Below, one piece after another: positions 1-7,362 of a DNA stretch of 11,183 bases. The notes beneath the pieces are model-generated. The model had not been told where the DNA came from. It did no database searches and saw only the letters and a list, made by a program, of their open reading frames with translations. Positions within the stretch are counted from its first letter, which is position 1; each line of letters begins with the position of its first letter. Source of the DNA: Acidimicrobiaceae bacterium (GTDB lineage: Bacteria; Actinomycetota; Acidimicrobiia; Acidimicrobiales; Ilumatobacteraceae); assembly GCA_003455715.1 (NCBI GenBank), contig DMQJ01000498.1:1-11183 (forward strand), in the 5' to 3' direction. The position numbers were made by a program, and so were the translations under genes.

Positions 1-495
1 GACGTAGTTGCCCGTGGTCTTCGACGCGGGCGGCATGGTGTTGTGGTCGTGGCGGGTCCACGACGAAATCTTCATGCGCACACCCTTCTCCACCGCGTCG
101 TCGCCCAGATAGGCGCCCCACGGCCAGCAGGCGATGGCCACATCGGTGCGGCACGGCAGGGTGTTGAGACCCATCTCGCCGTAGCCGTAGTAGGCGATCG
201 GCCGGATGTAGCAGCTCGGCAACCCGGTGGACGCCACCGTGTCTTTCGTGGCCTGGACGAGCTCCTCCACCGTGAAGGGGATCTCCATGCCCATGATCTT
301 CGCCGAGTTGAACAGGCGCTTGATGTGGTCGGTGAGGCGGAACACCGCAGGGCCGTTCGCGGTCTCGTAGGCGCGGATGCCTTCGAACACGCCGGTGCCG
401 TAGTGCAGGGTGTGCGTGAGCACATGGATCTTCGCGTCGTCCCAATCGACGAGCGAGCCGTTCATCCAGATCTTGGGCGTGGGGGTGATGGGCAT
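1..495 (-). CDS. ilvE: Branched-chain amino acid aminotransferase, N-terminal 165 residues (cut by the window edge)
   Basis: PLP-dependent fold-type IV aminotransferase that interconverts Leu, Ile and Val with their 2-oxo acids, using glutamate/2-oxoglutarate, in the cytoplasm. The frame reads MPITPTPKIWMNGSLVDWDD, then LHYGTGVFEGIRAYE (about residues 30-44), a class IV aminotransferase signature, and YIRPIAYYGYGEMGLN (about 96-111). The segment PPASKTTGNYV at the edge contains K159, which aligns with the PLP Schiff-base lysine of E. coli IlvE (K160, followed by GGNY). Everything after residue 165 lies outside the window, roughly half of a normal 300-365 residue protein. The start ATG lies 5 nt after the leuB stop, so the two are almost certainly co-transcribed. 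The family is certain; IlvE rather than a D-amino acid transaminase is supported by the sequence and by leuB. Confidence 0.93.
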   Translation of the reverse strand, partial: MPITPTPKIWMNGSLVDWDDAKIHVLTHTLHYGTGVFEGIRAYETANGPAVFRLTDHIKRLFNSAKIMGMEIPFTVEELVQATKDTVASTGLPSCYIRPIAYYGYGEMGLNTLPCRTDVAIACWPWGAYLGDDAVEKGVRMKISSWTRHDHNTMPPASKTTGNYV

Positions 496-500
496 AGCCG

Positions 501-1490
501 TCAGCCTGCCACGCGCGAGGCGATGATGTCGCCGATCTCGGTGGTGCTGCCACTGACAGCTTCGGCGCAGGCTGCCCGAATGCGATCGGCGGCGGCGCTC
601 TCGCCCAGGAAGTCGAGCATCAGCGCGGCCGACAGAATGGCCGCCGTGGGGTTGGCCTTGCCCGTACCCACGATGTCGGGCGCCGAACCGTGGACGGGTT
701 CGAACATGCTCGGGCCGGTGCGGGCCGGGTTGAGGTTGGCGCTGCTGGCGAGGCCGATGCCACCGCTGACGGCGCCGCCCAGGTCGGTGAGGATGTCGCC
801 GAACAGGTTGTCGGTGACGATCACGTCGTAGCGCTGCGGGTCTTGCACGAAGTAGATGCACGCCGCGTCGACGTGGTTGTAGGCGGTGCCCACCTCGGGG
901 TAGTCGGCGGCCACTGCGTGGAACGCACGCTCCCACAGGTTGCCGGCGAACGTGAGCACGTTGGTCTTGTGCACCAGCGTGACGTGCTTGCGCCGCTGCA
1001 TGGCCAACTCGAAGGCATACCGGCACGCACGCTCGGCACCCATCCAGGTGTTGACCGAACCCTGCGTGGCCACCTCGTGCACCGTGCCCTTGCGCAGCAC
1101 GCCGCCCTCGCCCACGTACGGGCCCTCGGTGTTCTCACGGATGACGACGAAGTCGTGCGGCACCGTTCCGCCGGGGGCGGTGCCGATGAACGGCCGCTGG
1201 TTCACGTACAGGTCGAGTTCGAAGCGCATCTTCAGCAGCAGGCCACGCTCGATGACCCCCGGGGGCACCTCGGGAGTACCCACGGCACCGAGCAGGATGC
1301 AGTCGAAGTTGCGCAGTTCGGCCAGCGTGTCGTCGCTGAGAATCTCGCCGTCGCGCAGGTACCGCGCCCCGCCGAGGTCGAAGTCGGTCGTCTCCACGTC
1401 GACGCCTGCCGCGCGAACCACCTTCAGGGCTTCGGCGGTGACTTCAGGGCCGATGCCGTCGCCACCGATGACTGCAATGCGATGTGCCAT
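501..1490 (-). CDS. leuB: 3-isopropylmalate dehydrogenase
   Basis: NAD-dependent oxidative decarboxylation of (2R,3S)-3-isopropylmalate to 4-methyl-2-oxopentanoate, the last dedicated leucine step before transamination. The protein has 329 residues. It shows the N-terminal [13 protein letters not shown] (5-17), the substrate-binding arginines R89 and R99 in [15 protein letters not shown]118 and Y125 in [13 protein letters not shown], the catalytic K175 in LVHKTN, and D208, D232 and D236 (the last two in [13 protein letters not shown]). [19 protein letters not shown] (263-281) is the dinucleotide-binding signature. The start at 1490 (MAHRIAV) is chosen because it aligns with family N termini; the in-frame ATG at 1544 would add 18 residues encoded largely by the inverted repeat. 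The ilvE start follows 5 nt after the stop. A tartrate or other beta-decarboxylating dehydrogenase is possible but less likely, given the ilvE partner. Confidence 0.95.
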   Translation of the reverse strand: MAHRIAVIGGDGIGPEVTAEALKVVRAAGVDVETTDFDLGGARYLRDGEILSDDTLAELRNFDCILLGAVGTPEVPPGVIERGLLLKMRFELDLYVNQRPFIGTAPGGTVPHDFVVIRENTEGPYVGEGGVLRKGTVHEVATQGSVNTWMGAERACRYAFELAMQRRKHVTLVHKTNVLTFAGNLWERAFHAVAADYPEVGTAYNHVDAACIYFVQDPQRYDVIVTDNLFGDILTDLGGAVSGGIGLASSANLNPARTGPSMFEPVHGSAPDIVGTGKANPTAAILSAALMLDFLGESAAADRIRAACAEAVSGSTTEIGDIIASRVAG

Positions 1491-1499
1491 AAGCCCGCA

Positions 1500-1505
1500 A
1501 CGGTA
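1500..1505 (-). promoter_or_regulatory. Candidate -10 hexamer of a leaderless leuB promoter
   Basis: On the minus strand TACCGT lies 9 nt before the leuB ATG. This fits TANNNT and the spacing expected when transcription starts at or near the start codon. The region between TACCGT and the ATG (TGCGGGCTT) has only a weak purine-rich stretch as a ribosome site. No good -35 box is seen at 17-19 nt; the inverted repeat begins just upstream. The call is tentative. Confidence 0.35.
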
Positions 1506-1522
1506 CCGCCGCGACCCCCGAA

Positions 1523-1578
1523 CCCCGAAAGTTGGCGCTCGCACCGCACCCCATGCGGCGCGAGCGCCGACTTTGGGG
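1523..1578. repeat. Intergenic inverted repeat, copy 1 (56 bp)
   Basis: Arms at 1523-1548 and 1554-1578 pair almost completely around a 5-nt loop (CCCCA), with two mismatched positions, one of them a potential wobble, and one bulged G. The right arm contains 24 bases (1554-1577, ending GAGCGCCGACTTTGGG) that occur unchanged at 7392-7415 in copy 2. It fills most of the gap between the stop of the TPR-like gene (17 nt away) and the leuB ATG (32 nt away). It could form a strong hairpin at the 3' end of the TPR-gene transcript, but no U-tract follows on the minus strand, so an ordinary intrinsic terminator is not supported. A dispersed REP-like element or a protein-binding site are alternatives. 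Confidence 0.85.
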
Positions 1579-1595
1579 TGGGTGGGGGTGGATGG

Positions 1596-3842
1596 TCAGT
1601 CGGTGATACCGAACCGGCGAGCCAGGGCTTGGTGTGGTTCCGCGTCGACGCCCGCTGCCTCGGCGAGGCGGGGGGCGAACCACGGAGTGGTCCACTCGGC
1701 CGTGAGCTCCCGCAGACGCTCCAGCGTTCGTAGCGGAGTCCAGTCCGACGGCACCACCACCATCGCGTACACGGCCTGAACACCGTCTCCGGACTCACTG
1801 TCGACCAGTTCGTAGTCGGAGTCGGAGAACCGCTGCACATCGGCCTCATCGGCATGGAACGCGGCGCGGAACGCGTCCCACGTGTCGTCGCCGGGCCAGA
1901 CCGCGTCGAACTCGTACGTGGCGTAGCCACCTGGGTGCGTCGTGACGACGTGCGGCAAGGTAGGCACCCAGTCGTCGGGGCACGGATCGGGGCGCGGGTA
2001 CAACGCGGTGGGCACGAGCACCACACGGTCGCCGTACCGTTGCGTCGCCTGCGAGATGTGGTCGGCGGACGTGATGACGGCCGTCGCCGGGCCGGTGCGC
2101 ATTGCGAAACGCTCGTCGTCGGCGCCGTACGACACACGCACATAGCCCCACCGTTCGTCGACCGGCCCCTCCTCGCTCTCGAGTTGCAGGTTGAGCGCCG
2201 CAGCCTGCTCGCGGACGACGTCCCATCGCTCCACCACAGTGGCGGGAACGAGCACCTCCCAGCGATCGCCATCGACGGGTTCGGCGGACAAGCGCAGCAC
2301 ATCGAGGCGAAGCGACAGTTCTTGATCGAATTGGTGCAACTGTCGGCATGCGAACGCCCAGAGCCGGCGGGTGTTCACGGCATCGTTGTCGTAGTCGACG
2401 ACGGTTGCGCAGTTTGCTGCGACCTCCGCCCACTGCCCGCGCCGAGCCGCCGCGTTGGCCCGCGTCCATGCCGACAGCGACGGCTGGTCGTCGCGGATCA
2501 TGTCGGCCAATCGATCGAGCGCCGCGGCGTCGTGCCACATCGCCTGCAGAAAGGCCATCGCCAGCGCCTCACTCGCCGGCTGAGCCTGCACCCGACTCCA
2601 TAGCAGCGCATCGGCGTCGGTCGCGCGGCCGACTGCACTCAAGTACCGCCCCTCGGCGAACACCAGCCCCTCGTTGTCGGGGGCGAGCCCGCGCGCGGCG
2701 CGAACGAGATCGAGTGCTCGCTCCGGGTCGATCTCGCCCTCGCTCAGGTACGGCTCCAGTTCATCAACGGCGCATGGCAGCTCGGGTGTCGGGATCGATG
2801 CAACCGTCGCTCGCGCTATGGCGATGCGCGGCCCCTCCCGCTGCGGGTCGCGAAGGTCGGCAGCGGCAGCCTCGAGCACAGCCAACGCAGCCTCCGCTGA
2901 AGCTCGGGCCCCTCGCCCGGCCGCCAATCGCACCAAGCGATCGGCGATTTGCAGGGCGATCCAGTGCGCCCCGTTGCGCTGATACTCCCGACACTCGTTC
3001 AACGCCTTTGCCGCGACCAGCCAGTCGTGTTCGTGCACACCTCGCGCCACGAGTTCTTCGTGCACGGCAAGCCAACTGTCGACCCGGTCGTCGTCGATGG
3101 CCGAGTCGATCAAGCCGAGTTCCACCGCGGCTTCTTGCCATCGACCGAGCGCCACAAGTGCGGTCGCGATGGTGTGTCGATAATCGCCCACGCGTGCGCG
3201 AGACCCGGCGCGCACTGCTTGATCAGCCAGGGCCAATCCTCGCTCCGGGTTGCCCGCAATGATGAACCACTTTCCGAAGCGAGCTTTGTCGTGCGGGTCC
3301 ATCCGGCTCGCCGCCAGTTGGGCGTCGTAGGCAGCCTCGACGGCCGAGAGCAGCTCATCGGTTCGACCCGCGTCGCGGAGTGCGGCGAACCGTTCGACGT
3401 TGATGCACGCGAAGCAACTCCAGCTCGGGTCGATGCGACCGAGCGCCTCCTCGGCGACCGCCAAACGTTCGGGTGCGTAGCCCGGCCCGTCGGCCGCGCG
3501 ATACGCCAGACACATGTCTTGGACGACGCACACCGACTGCGGGCATTGTTCGGTGGCCGGGCGATGCGCGAGCTCGAGCGTCTCCACCGCGAGGTGAAGC
3601 TGGCGACGCGTCTCATGTCGGATGGAAAGTGATTGGAGGTACCAGTGACGCGTCCACACCTCGAGCCACGGGTTACCTGCCGCGTTCGCGGCGGCCAAGA
3701 GTTCGGGGTAGGCCGCGTCGGCGGCCTCATGACGGTGTTCGAACACGTCGTTGCTGAATTGCCGGAACTTGCGCGCGAGCTCACCCTGGCCCGCCGCGGT
3801 CATGTCGCTCAGCGCTCGTTCGTACCACGCCCAGATGTTCAT
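1596..3842 (-). CDS. TPR-like repeat protein with an uncharacterised C-terminal domain, coupled to an HSP90-family gene
   Basis: 748 residues, mostly helical and Ala/Leu/Trp-rich, with no signal peptide or membrane segment, so probably cytoplasmic. TPR-like helix pairs can be seen around residues 190-250 (for example ALVALGRWQEAAVELGLID), 380-435 and 455-520 (RRGQWAEVAANC; WAFACRQLHQFDQELSLRL). The repeats are too irregular for me to count. From about residue 525 the composition changes to a mixed alpha/beta domain (WGYVRVSYGADDERFAMRTG, then RVVLVPTALYPRPD, then a Trp-rich end) that I do not recognise. Five cysteines cluster at C100, C105, C111, C143 and C146. The start ATG at 3842 overlaps the HSP90 stop as ATGA and has GGAGG 7 nt upstream; an in-frame start at 4241 is rejected because it lies deep inside the HSP90 gene. 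By analogy with eukaryotic TPR co-chaperones it may assist the neighbouring HSP90; this is inference from context. Confidence 0.8.
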   Translation of the reverse strand: MNIWAWYERALSDMTAAGQGELARKFRQFSNDVFEHRHEAADAAYPELLAAANAAGNPWLEVWTRHWYLQSLSIRHETRRQLHLAVETLELAHRPATEQCPQSVCVVQDMCLAYRAADGPGYAPERLAVAEEALGRIDPSWSCFACINVERFAALRDAGRTDELLSAVEAAYDAQLAASRMDPHDKARFGKWFIIAGNPERGLALADQAVRAGSRARVGDYRHTIATALVALGRWQEAAVELGLIDSAIDDDRVDSWLAVHEELVARGVHEHDWLVAAKALNECREYQRNGAHWIALQIADRLVRLAAGRGARASAEAALAVLEAAAADLRDPQREGPRIAIARATVASIPTPELPCAVDELEPYLSEGEIDPERALDLVRAARGLAPDNEGLVFAEGRYLSAVGRATDADALLWSRVQAQPASEALAMAFLQAMWHDAAALDRLADMIRDDQPSLSAWTRANAAARRGQWAEVAANCATVVDYDNDAVNTRRLWAFACRQLHQFDQELSLRLDVLRLSAEPVDGDRWEVLVPATVVERWDVVREQAAALNLQLESEEGPVDERWGYVRVSYGADDERFAMRTGPATAVITSADHISQATQRYGDRVVLVPTALYPRPDPCPDDWVPTLPHVVTTHPGGYATYEFDAVWPGDDTWDAFRAAFHADEADVQRFSDSDYELVDSESGDGVQAVYAMVVVPSDWTPLRTLERLRELTAEWTTPWFAPRLAEAAGVDAEPHQALARRFGITD

Positions 3843-5611
3843 CCGTTGTCCTCCACCGCACGCTCGACCACCGCGTTCAACACATCGAGCGACGGCAGCA
3901 GCAAACCCGTAGCGGAGATGACGTTCTTCAACGCCCGCAACACCATCGCCCCTTCCTCGGCTCGGGGGTTCTCCATCATGTGGGCAGCCACCACTGCCGC
4001 CAGCGCGGGGTTGTCGAGGTTGACGTACACGCGCGCCGCCGCCCGATCCTTCAAGCGATCGGTGTAGAGGCGTGCCATGGCGAGCGCCATCGCCGAGATA
4101 CGAGCGTCGGCCTCGTCGTCGTCGAGTCGTTTGCGCAGCTCTGCCTTCTGGTCGACCACGCGTACGAGCGGAAGCGATGCCGGCGCGAACCGGGCGAGCA
4201 CCACCTCCTCGCCTTCGTCGGCGAGGTTGCGCTGCAGCCATGCGGTGGCTGAGTCGTCGAGTTCGGCGGGCTGGAAGAGTGCGTCGTCGCCCTCAGCGGT
4301 GCCGACTTCGACGAGCGTGATGCCCCGGGCCTGGCACCACTTGTGCAGGAACCCACTGACGCCGTAGCGGAAGCCGAGCGCGAGGGGCACTTGCAGCGCG
4401 GCGAACAGCATCTCGCGGAAGCCACCGGTGGCCTCGTAGGTGAGGTGCACGCGGCCATCGCGCACGAGTTCGTCGGGGCGAAGCTCGCCACCAGCCGTTG
4501 GTACCACCACGTTCGGAGCGATGACATCGAAGAGTCGGTCGTCGACAAGGGCTGCACCGAGCATGGCCTCGGAGTGTCGGCGAGTGATGCGTCGCCACAC
4601 CTCCGGCCGCTCGGCCGCAAGTTGGGCGAGCCCGGTGACCAGCGCCTCACTGAGGGCAGCCTGCGTCGCGAGGTAGGCATCGTTGCGCTGCAGGTCTTCC
4701 CGGCTGGCCGTCGGCACCAAACGGGTCGACTCCACCACGCCGCCGACGAAGCCCGCCCACCGCGGCAACAGATCTGTTGCGTCGTCGTCGAGCAGCATGC
4801 CGCGCACGAACACCGACATCGAGCGATTGTCGCTGTTGCCGTACGTGGAACCGTCGTGCACCCACAGCAACCCGCGGGCGTCGCTGTTGCCGCTCGCCAC
4901 CACCGGCAGCGTGCACAACGGTTGAAAGACCGGGTCGAAGTCGGCAGCGAACTGCAGCTCCGCGGCCGCTTGCTCGGTGGGATCGGACAACTGACGACGC
5001 CAGGGCGGCGAGACGTTGATTCGCTGCCCGTCCATGTGCACCGGGTGCTCCAGCAGCACGCAGTAACGGCGAAGGGTGCGCTCCAGCTGCTGATCGTCGA
5101 GCAGGGTGCGGTGCAGCGGCTTCACATGCAGCACCACTGTGGTGCACTCGCCCGCGGGTGGCACCGAGCGGACGTCGTAGTTGAGACCCCCTCGGGACCG
5201 GTACTCCCATCGTTCGTGTGGAGTGCGGAACGAGGTCGTCGTCACCACCACCTCATCGGAGATGACGAAGGCCGAGAGGAAGCCCAAGCCGAACTGGCCG
5301 ATGAGGTCGTCGCTGCGGCCACGGAGCAACCGCGTGTAGCCGGCACCGATGGTGGCGAGGTAGGAGTGGATTTCCGCCTCCGTCAGGCCCGCGCCGTTGT
5401 CGCTGATGGTGATGGTGCCGGCGTCGGCATCGGCTTCCACGTCGATGCGTGGGCCTTCGACCGGACCCCCCTCGATGATGCGCCTGGTGATGGAGTCGTG
5501 CGCGTTCTGCACCAACTCGCGCACCGCGACCTTGGGGGTGGAGTACAGGTGCTCGCCGAGCACCGTCAGGAGCCCGTTGAGGTCGACCGAGGTGTCGCGA
5601 GTGGTGCTCAT
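3839..5611 (-). CDS. HSP90-family (HtpG-like) molecular chaperone ATPase
   Basis: 590 residues, somewhat shorter than classical HtpG (about 620-630). The N-terminal GHKL ATPase has all boxes: N-box VRELVQNAHDSI with E32, N36 and D39; G1 box ISDNGAGLTEAEI with D71; and G2 box IGQFGLGFLSAFVISDEV (104-121), very close to HtpG GQFGVGFYSAF. The middle domain keeps the HSP90 pattern: MSVFVRGMLLDDDATDLLPRW, FVGGVVEST, then TASREDLQRN, whose R304 corresponds to the ATP-sensing arginine of the HSP90 SRE-LQ loop. YVNLDNPALAAVV (529-541) resembles the C-terminal dimerisation domain. No charged linker or MEEVD tail is present. It fits the divergent actinobacterial 'HSP90 family protein' group rather than canonical htpG. 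I chose ATG 5611 (MSTTRDTS), which has a purine-rich GAGACGA in front; ATG 5620 adds three residues. It lies 53 nt after the acidic-protein gene and overlaps the TPR gene by 4 bp. Confidence 0.92.
   Translation of the reverse strand: MSTTRDTSVDLNGLLTVLGEHLYSTPKVAVRELVQNAHDSITRRIIEGGPVEGPRIDVEADADAGTITISDNGAGLTEAEIHSYLATIGAGYTRLLRGRSDDLIGQFGLGFLSAFVISDEVVVTTTSFRTPHERWEYRSRGGLNYDVRSVPPAGECTTVVLHVKPLHRTLLDDQQLERTLRRYCVLLEHPVHMDGQRINVSPPWRRQLSDPTEQAAAELQFAADFDPVFQPLCTLPVVASGNSDARGLLWVHDGSTYGNSDNRSMSVFVRGMLLDDDATDLLPRWAGFVGGVVESTRLVPTASREDLQRNDAYLATQAALSEALVTGLAQLAAERPEVWRRITRRHSEAMLGAALVDDRLFDVIAPNVVVPTAGGELRPDELVRDGRVHLTYEATGGFREMLFAALQVPLALGFRYGVSGFLHKWCQARGITLVEVGTAEGDDALFQPAELDDSATAWLQRNLADEGEEVVLARFAPASLPLVRVVDQKAELRKRLDDDEADARISAMALAMARLYTDRLKDRAAARVYVNLDNPALAAVVAAHMMENPRAEEGAMVLRALKNVISATGLLLPSLDVLNAVVERAVEDNG
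3850..3854 (-). promoter_or_regulatory. Ribosome binding site of the TPR-like gene, inside the HSP90 3' end
   Basis: The minus strand reads GGAGG, seven nucleotides, then ATG at 3842. It is the clearest Shine-Dalgarno sequence in the window and fixes the TPR-protein start. Because the start codon overlaps the HSP90 stop (ATGA), ribosomes ending HSP90 can reinitiate directly, which would tie the output of the two proteins together. Confidence 0.75.
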
Positions 5612-5635
5612 TCGTCTCATTGTGGCAATGCCTCA

Positions 5636-5650
5636 CCGTGGCCGCCACGG
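5636..5650 (-). other. Small hairpin between the acidic-protein and HSP90 genes
   Basis: CCGTGG and CCACGG form a perfect 6-bp stem around a 3-nt loop in the 53-nt gap between the stop at 5665 and the HSP90 start at 5611. No U-tract follows on the minus strand, so a terminator is not supported; it could attenuate or protect the transcript, or be chance in GC-rich DNA. Confidence 0.25.
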
Positions 5651-5664
5651 CTCTTTCCGTCGAC

Positions 5665-7305
5665 TCAGCCGAAGAAGTCGTTCATTGCGTCGCCGACATC
5701 GTCGGGCGACGGGGGCGGCGGCGGCGGTGGCGGGGCGTTGTCGGCGAAGTCGTCGACCACCTCGTTGACAGTGTCGCCCACGGTGTCGGTGAAGTCGGTG
5801 ACCGCGTCCTCGAACGTCGGCAGCGGATCGTTCAATGGCATCAGCGTGAGCTCCGGCATCTCGACCATGCCGAACGTGGGCATCGGCAGGGGCGCCAACT
5901 CCACGCCGCCAAGGTCGAGGTCGAGGTCGAGATCCAGGCCGAGGTCGAGGTCGGCGCCGCCTTCACCCAGCTGCAGATCGAAGTCGCCCGCCACGGTGTG
6001 GCCGCCGAGCGTGACCGACCCTTGGTCGGAGAGGTCGATGCCGTCGAGGCCGAGGTCGATGCTGCTGTCGCGCTGGATGCCACGATCGCCCAGTGGGCCA
6101 CCATCGGCACGGCTGTCGAGCGAGTCGCTCGCAGCGACGCCGTCGGCCCCGAGCTGCACCTCGGCCGAGCGAATGGTGCCCTCCCATGTGCCGTCTGCAT
6201 CGGTGCGAATGTCGGTGTTGGAGACACTCACGTCGAAGCCGTCAGGGTCGAGTTCGAGGCTGGTCGCACTGGACCGTTCATCCGACGAACCGTCGGCGTA
6301 GACGCTCTTGTTCGACACAGCTCGGCCGAGGTCGACGCCAGCTCCCCCGACTTCGACGCTCGTCTCGCGCTCGATGGTGCTCACGTTGCCCTCGGTGTCG
6401 ATCAGCACCGAGTCGAAGGACGACTCGTACGACGCACCGCCAGGGCCCACCTGGGCGCCCGTCTGAGCGTCTTCGCCGAGCACGCCGTACTCGTCGTCGG
6501 TGGCCACTGTGGACCGGCCGCGATGGATACCGATGCCGCGCTCGTCGAGCCACTCGCTCTTGGTCTCGGTCTCCTCCACGTTGTCCCACGGGCGTGGGGC
6601 GTCTCCGTATGGATCCGACTGGCCCTCCGCGCCCTCACCCACCGCCACATCGCCGCCGATATCACCTTCCAGAAGACGATCGAACTCTTCGTCATCCTCC
6701 GCTTCCAGTTCGCGAGCGACCGCGTCCGACGCCTCTTCGTCCTCCGACAGGTCCTCGTCCTCAGGGTCGTCGGGGTCTTCCTCGTAGGGGTCGATGTCTT
6801 CTTCATCGGGATCCCACGAGGGTGACGGACGGTCGTCGAACAGCGGCTCCTCCGGCGCGTCGTTGTCCGGGTCGTCGTCTTCCAGACGCTCCAAGGCCTC
6901 TTCGCGCTCGTCGCGGCTCATGTCGGCGGGGTCGTACCCGGCCGCCCTGAGCTGCTCCATGTCGCTCAGCGTGTCCGAACGCTCGTCGGCCGACATTCCG
7001 TCGAGTTCGTCCTCGGTGTAACCGAGTCGCTCGAGCGCCTCGTATTCGGCGATGGTCTCCCACACCGCCGCAGCTCGTTCCTCCGGAGTCATTGCGGCGA
7101 TCTGCTCGGGCGTGAATCCATCCTCGGCCAGCGCATCGGCGAGGTCGTCGCTGTCCCAGCCGAGCGCGAAGAGCTTCTCCTCGTTGCTCATCGTGGCCAA
7201 CTGCTCGTCGCTGTAGCCCGCGTCGACCAGCCACTGATCGAGCGCACTGCGATCGACCTCGCCGCTCTCGCCGTCTCTGCTGTCCTCAACCGTCCCGTCT
7301 GACAT
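5665..7305 (-). CDS. Large acidic repeat protein of unknown function
   Basis: 546 residues, strikingly rich in Asp and Glu, with no signal peptide or membrane helix; not recognised. (1) Residues about 20-142 hold four degenerate copies of a helical unit, G(Y/F)xxExLxxM(S/T)xEExxxxL, with the key Gly at 30, 63, 95 and 123 (for example GFTPEQIAAMTPEERAAAV); the fourth copy is three residues shorter. (2) About 143-235 is an Asp/Glu/Pro-rich, probably disordered linker. (3) About 236-450 is Gly/Asp/Ser-rich with alternating hydrophobic residues, suggesting beta structure. (4) 452-467 is a run of Asp-Leu pairs. (5) 469-523 is Pro/Met-rich, then an amphipathic VTDFTDTVGDTVNEVVDDF stretch. (6) Eight prolines at 525-532 precede the end VGDAMNDFFG. 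It is first in the apparent operon with the HSP90-family and TPR-like genes, so it may be a client, scaffold or substrate-recruiting factor; that is inference. Codon use and GC match the neighbours, so no sign of recent transfer. Confidence 0.8.
   Translation of the reverse strand: MSDGTVEDSRDGESGEVDRSALDQWLVDAGYSDEQLATMSNEEKLFALGWDSDDLADALAEDGFTPEQIAAMTPEERAAAVWETIAEYEALERLGYTEDELDGMSADERSDTLSDMEQLRAAGYDPADMSRDEREEALERLEDDDPDNDAPEEPLFDDRPSPSWDPDEEDIDPYEEDPDDPEDEDLSEDEEASDAVARELEAEDDEEFDRLLEGDIGGDVAVGEGAEGQSDPYGDAPRPWDNVEETETKSEWLDERGIGIHRGRSTVATDDEYGVLGEDAQTGAQVGPGGASYESSFDSVLIDTEGNVSTIERETSVEVGGAGVDLGRAVSNKSVYADGSSDERSSATSLELDPDGFDVSVSNTDIRTDADGTWEGTIRSAEVQLGADGVAASDSLDSRADGGPLGDRGIQRDSSIDLGLDGIDLSDQGSVTLGGHTVAGDFDLQLGEGGADLDLGLDLDLDLDLGGVELAPLPMPTFGMVEMPELTLMPLNDPLPTFEDAVTDFTDTVGDTVNEVVDDFADNAPPPPPPPPSPDDVGDAMNDFFG
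5912..5953. repeat. Tandem hexamer repeat encoding Asp-Leu pairs
   Basis: Seven hexamer units, five of them exactly AGGTCG and two variants (AGATCC, AGGCCG), follow without gaps. On the minus strand they encode the alternating DLDLDL stretch at residues 452-467 of the acidic protein. Short exact units like this are prone to slippage in multiples of two codons, so the length may differ between strains. Confidence 0.8.
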
Positions 7306-7362
7306 GCCGACATTTGACCACGCCGACGCCCGCTCTCGTACCAGGTGAACTCCCGGTTCGTC

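Noticed and set aside
1491..1544. 18-residue N-terminal extension of LeuB
   Set aside because: The added residues are encoded by the inverted repeat and adjoining spacer, and family members begin at the [14 protein letters not shown] position.
1523..1578. Intrinsic terminator for the TPR-like gene
   Set aside because: The hairpin is strong and well placed, but no U-rich tract follows on the minus strand, and the same element occurs upstream of greA where a terminator for a convergent gene makes no sense.
3843..4241. 133-residue N-terminal extension of the TPR-like protein
   Set aside because: It overlaps the HSP90 C-terminal domain in another frame and reads as Arg/Gly-rich shadow sequence; the ATG at 3842 with GGAGG upstream is far better.
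4343..6301. 652-codon open frame on the plus strand opposite the HSP90 and acidic-protein genes
   Set aside because: Its translation is low-complexity (His/Arg/Val and Ser/Pro/Arg-rich) with no family motifs, and it runs antisense to two convincing genes. Long antisense frames are expected at this GC content.
5620..6825. 401-codon plus-strand open frame opposite the acidic-protein gene
   Set aside because: It mirrors the Asp/Glu/Leu-rich codons of the minus-strand gene as Val/Glu/His-rich sequence and has no recognisable domain. I kept the minus-strand frame because it has internal protein repeats and a start that fits the divergent gap. Some doubt remains, since the repeats are low in complexity.
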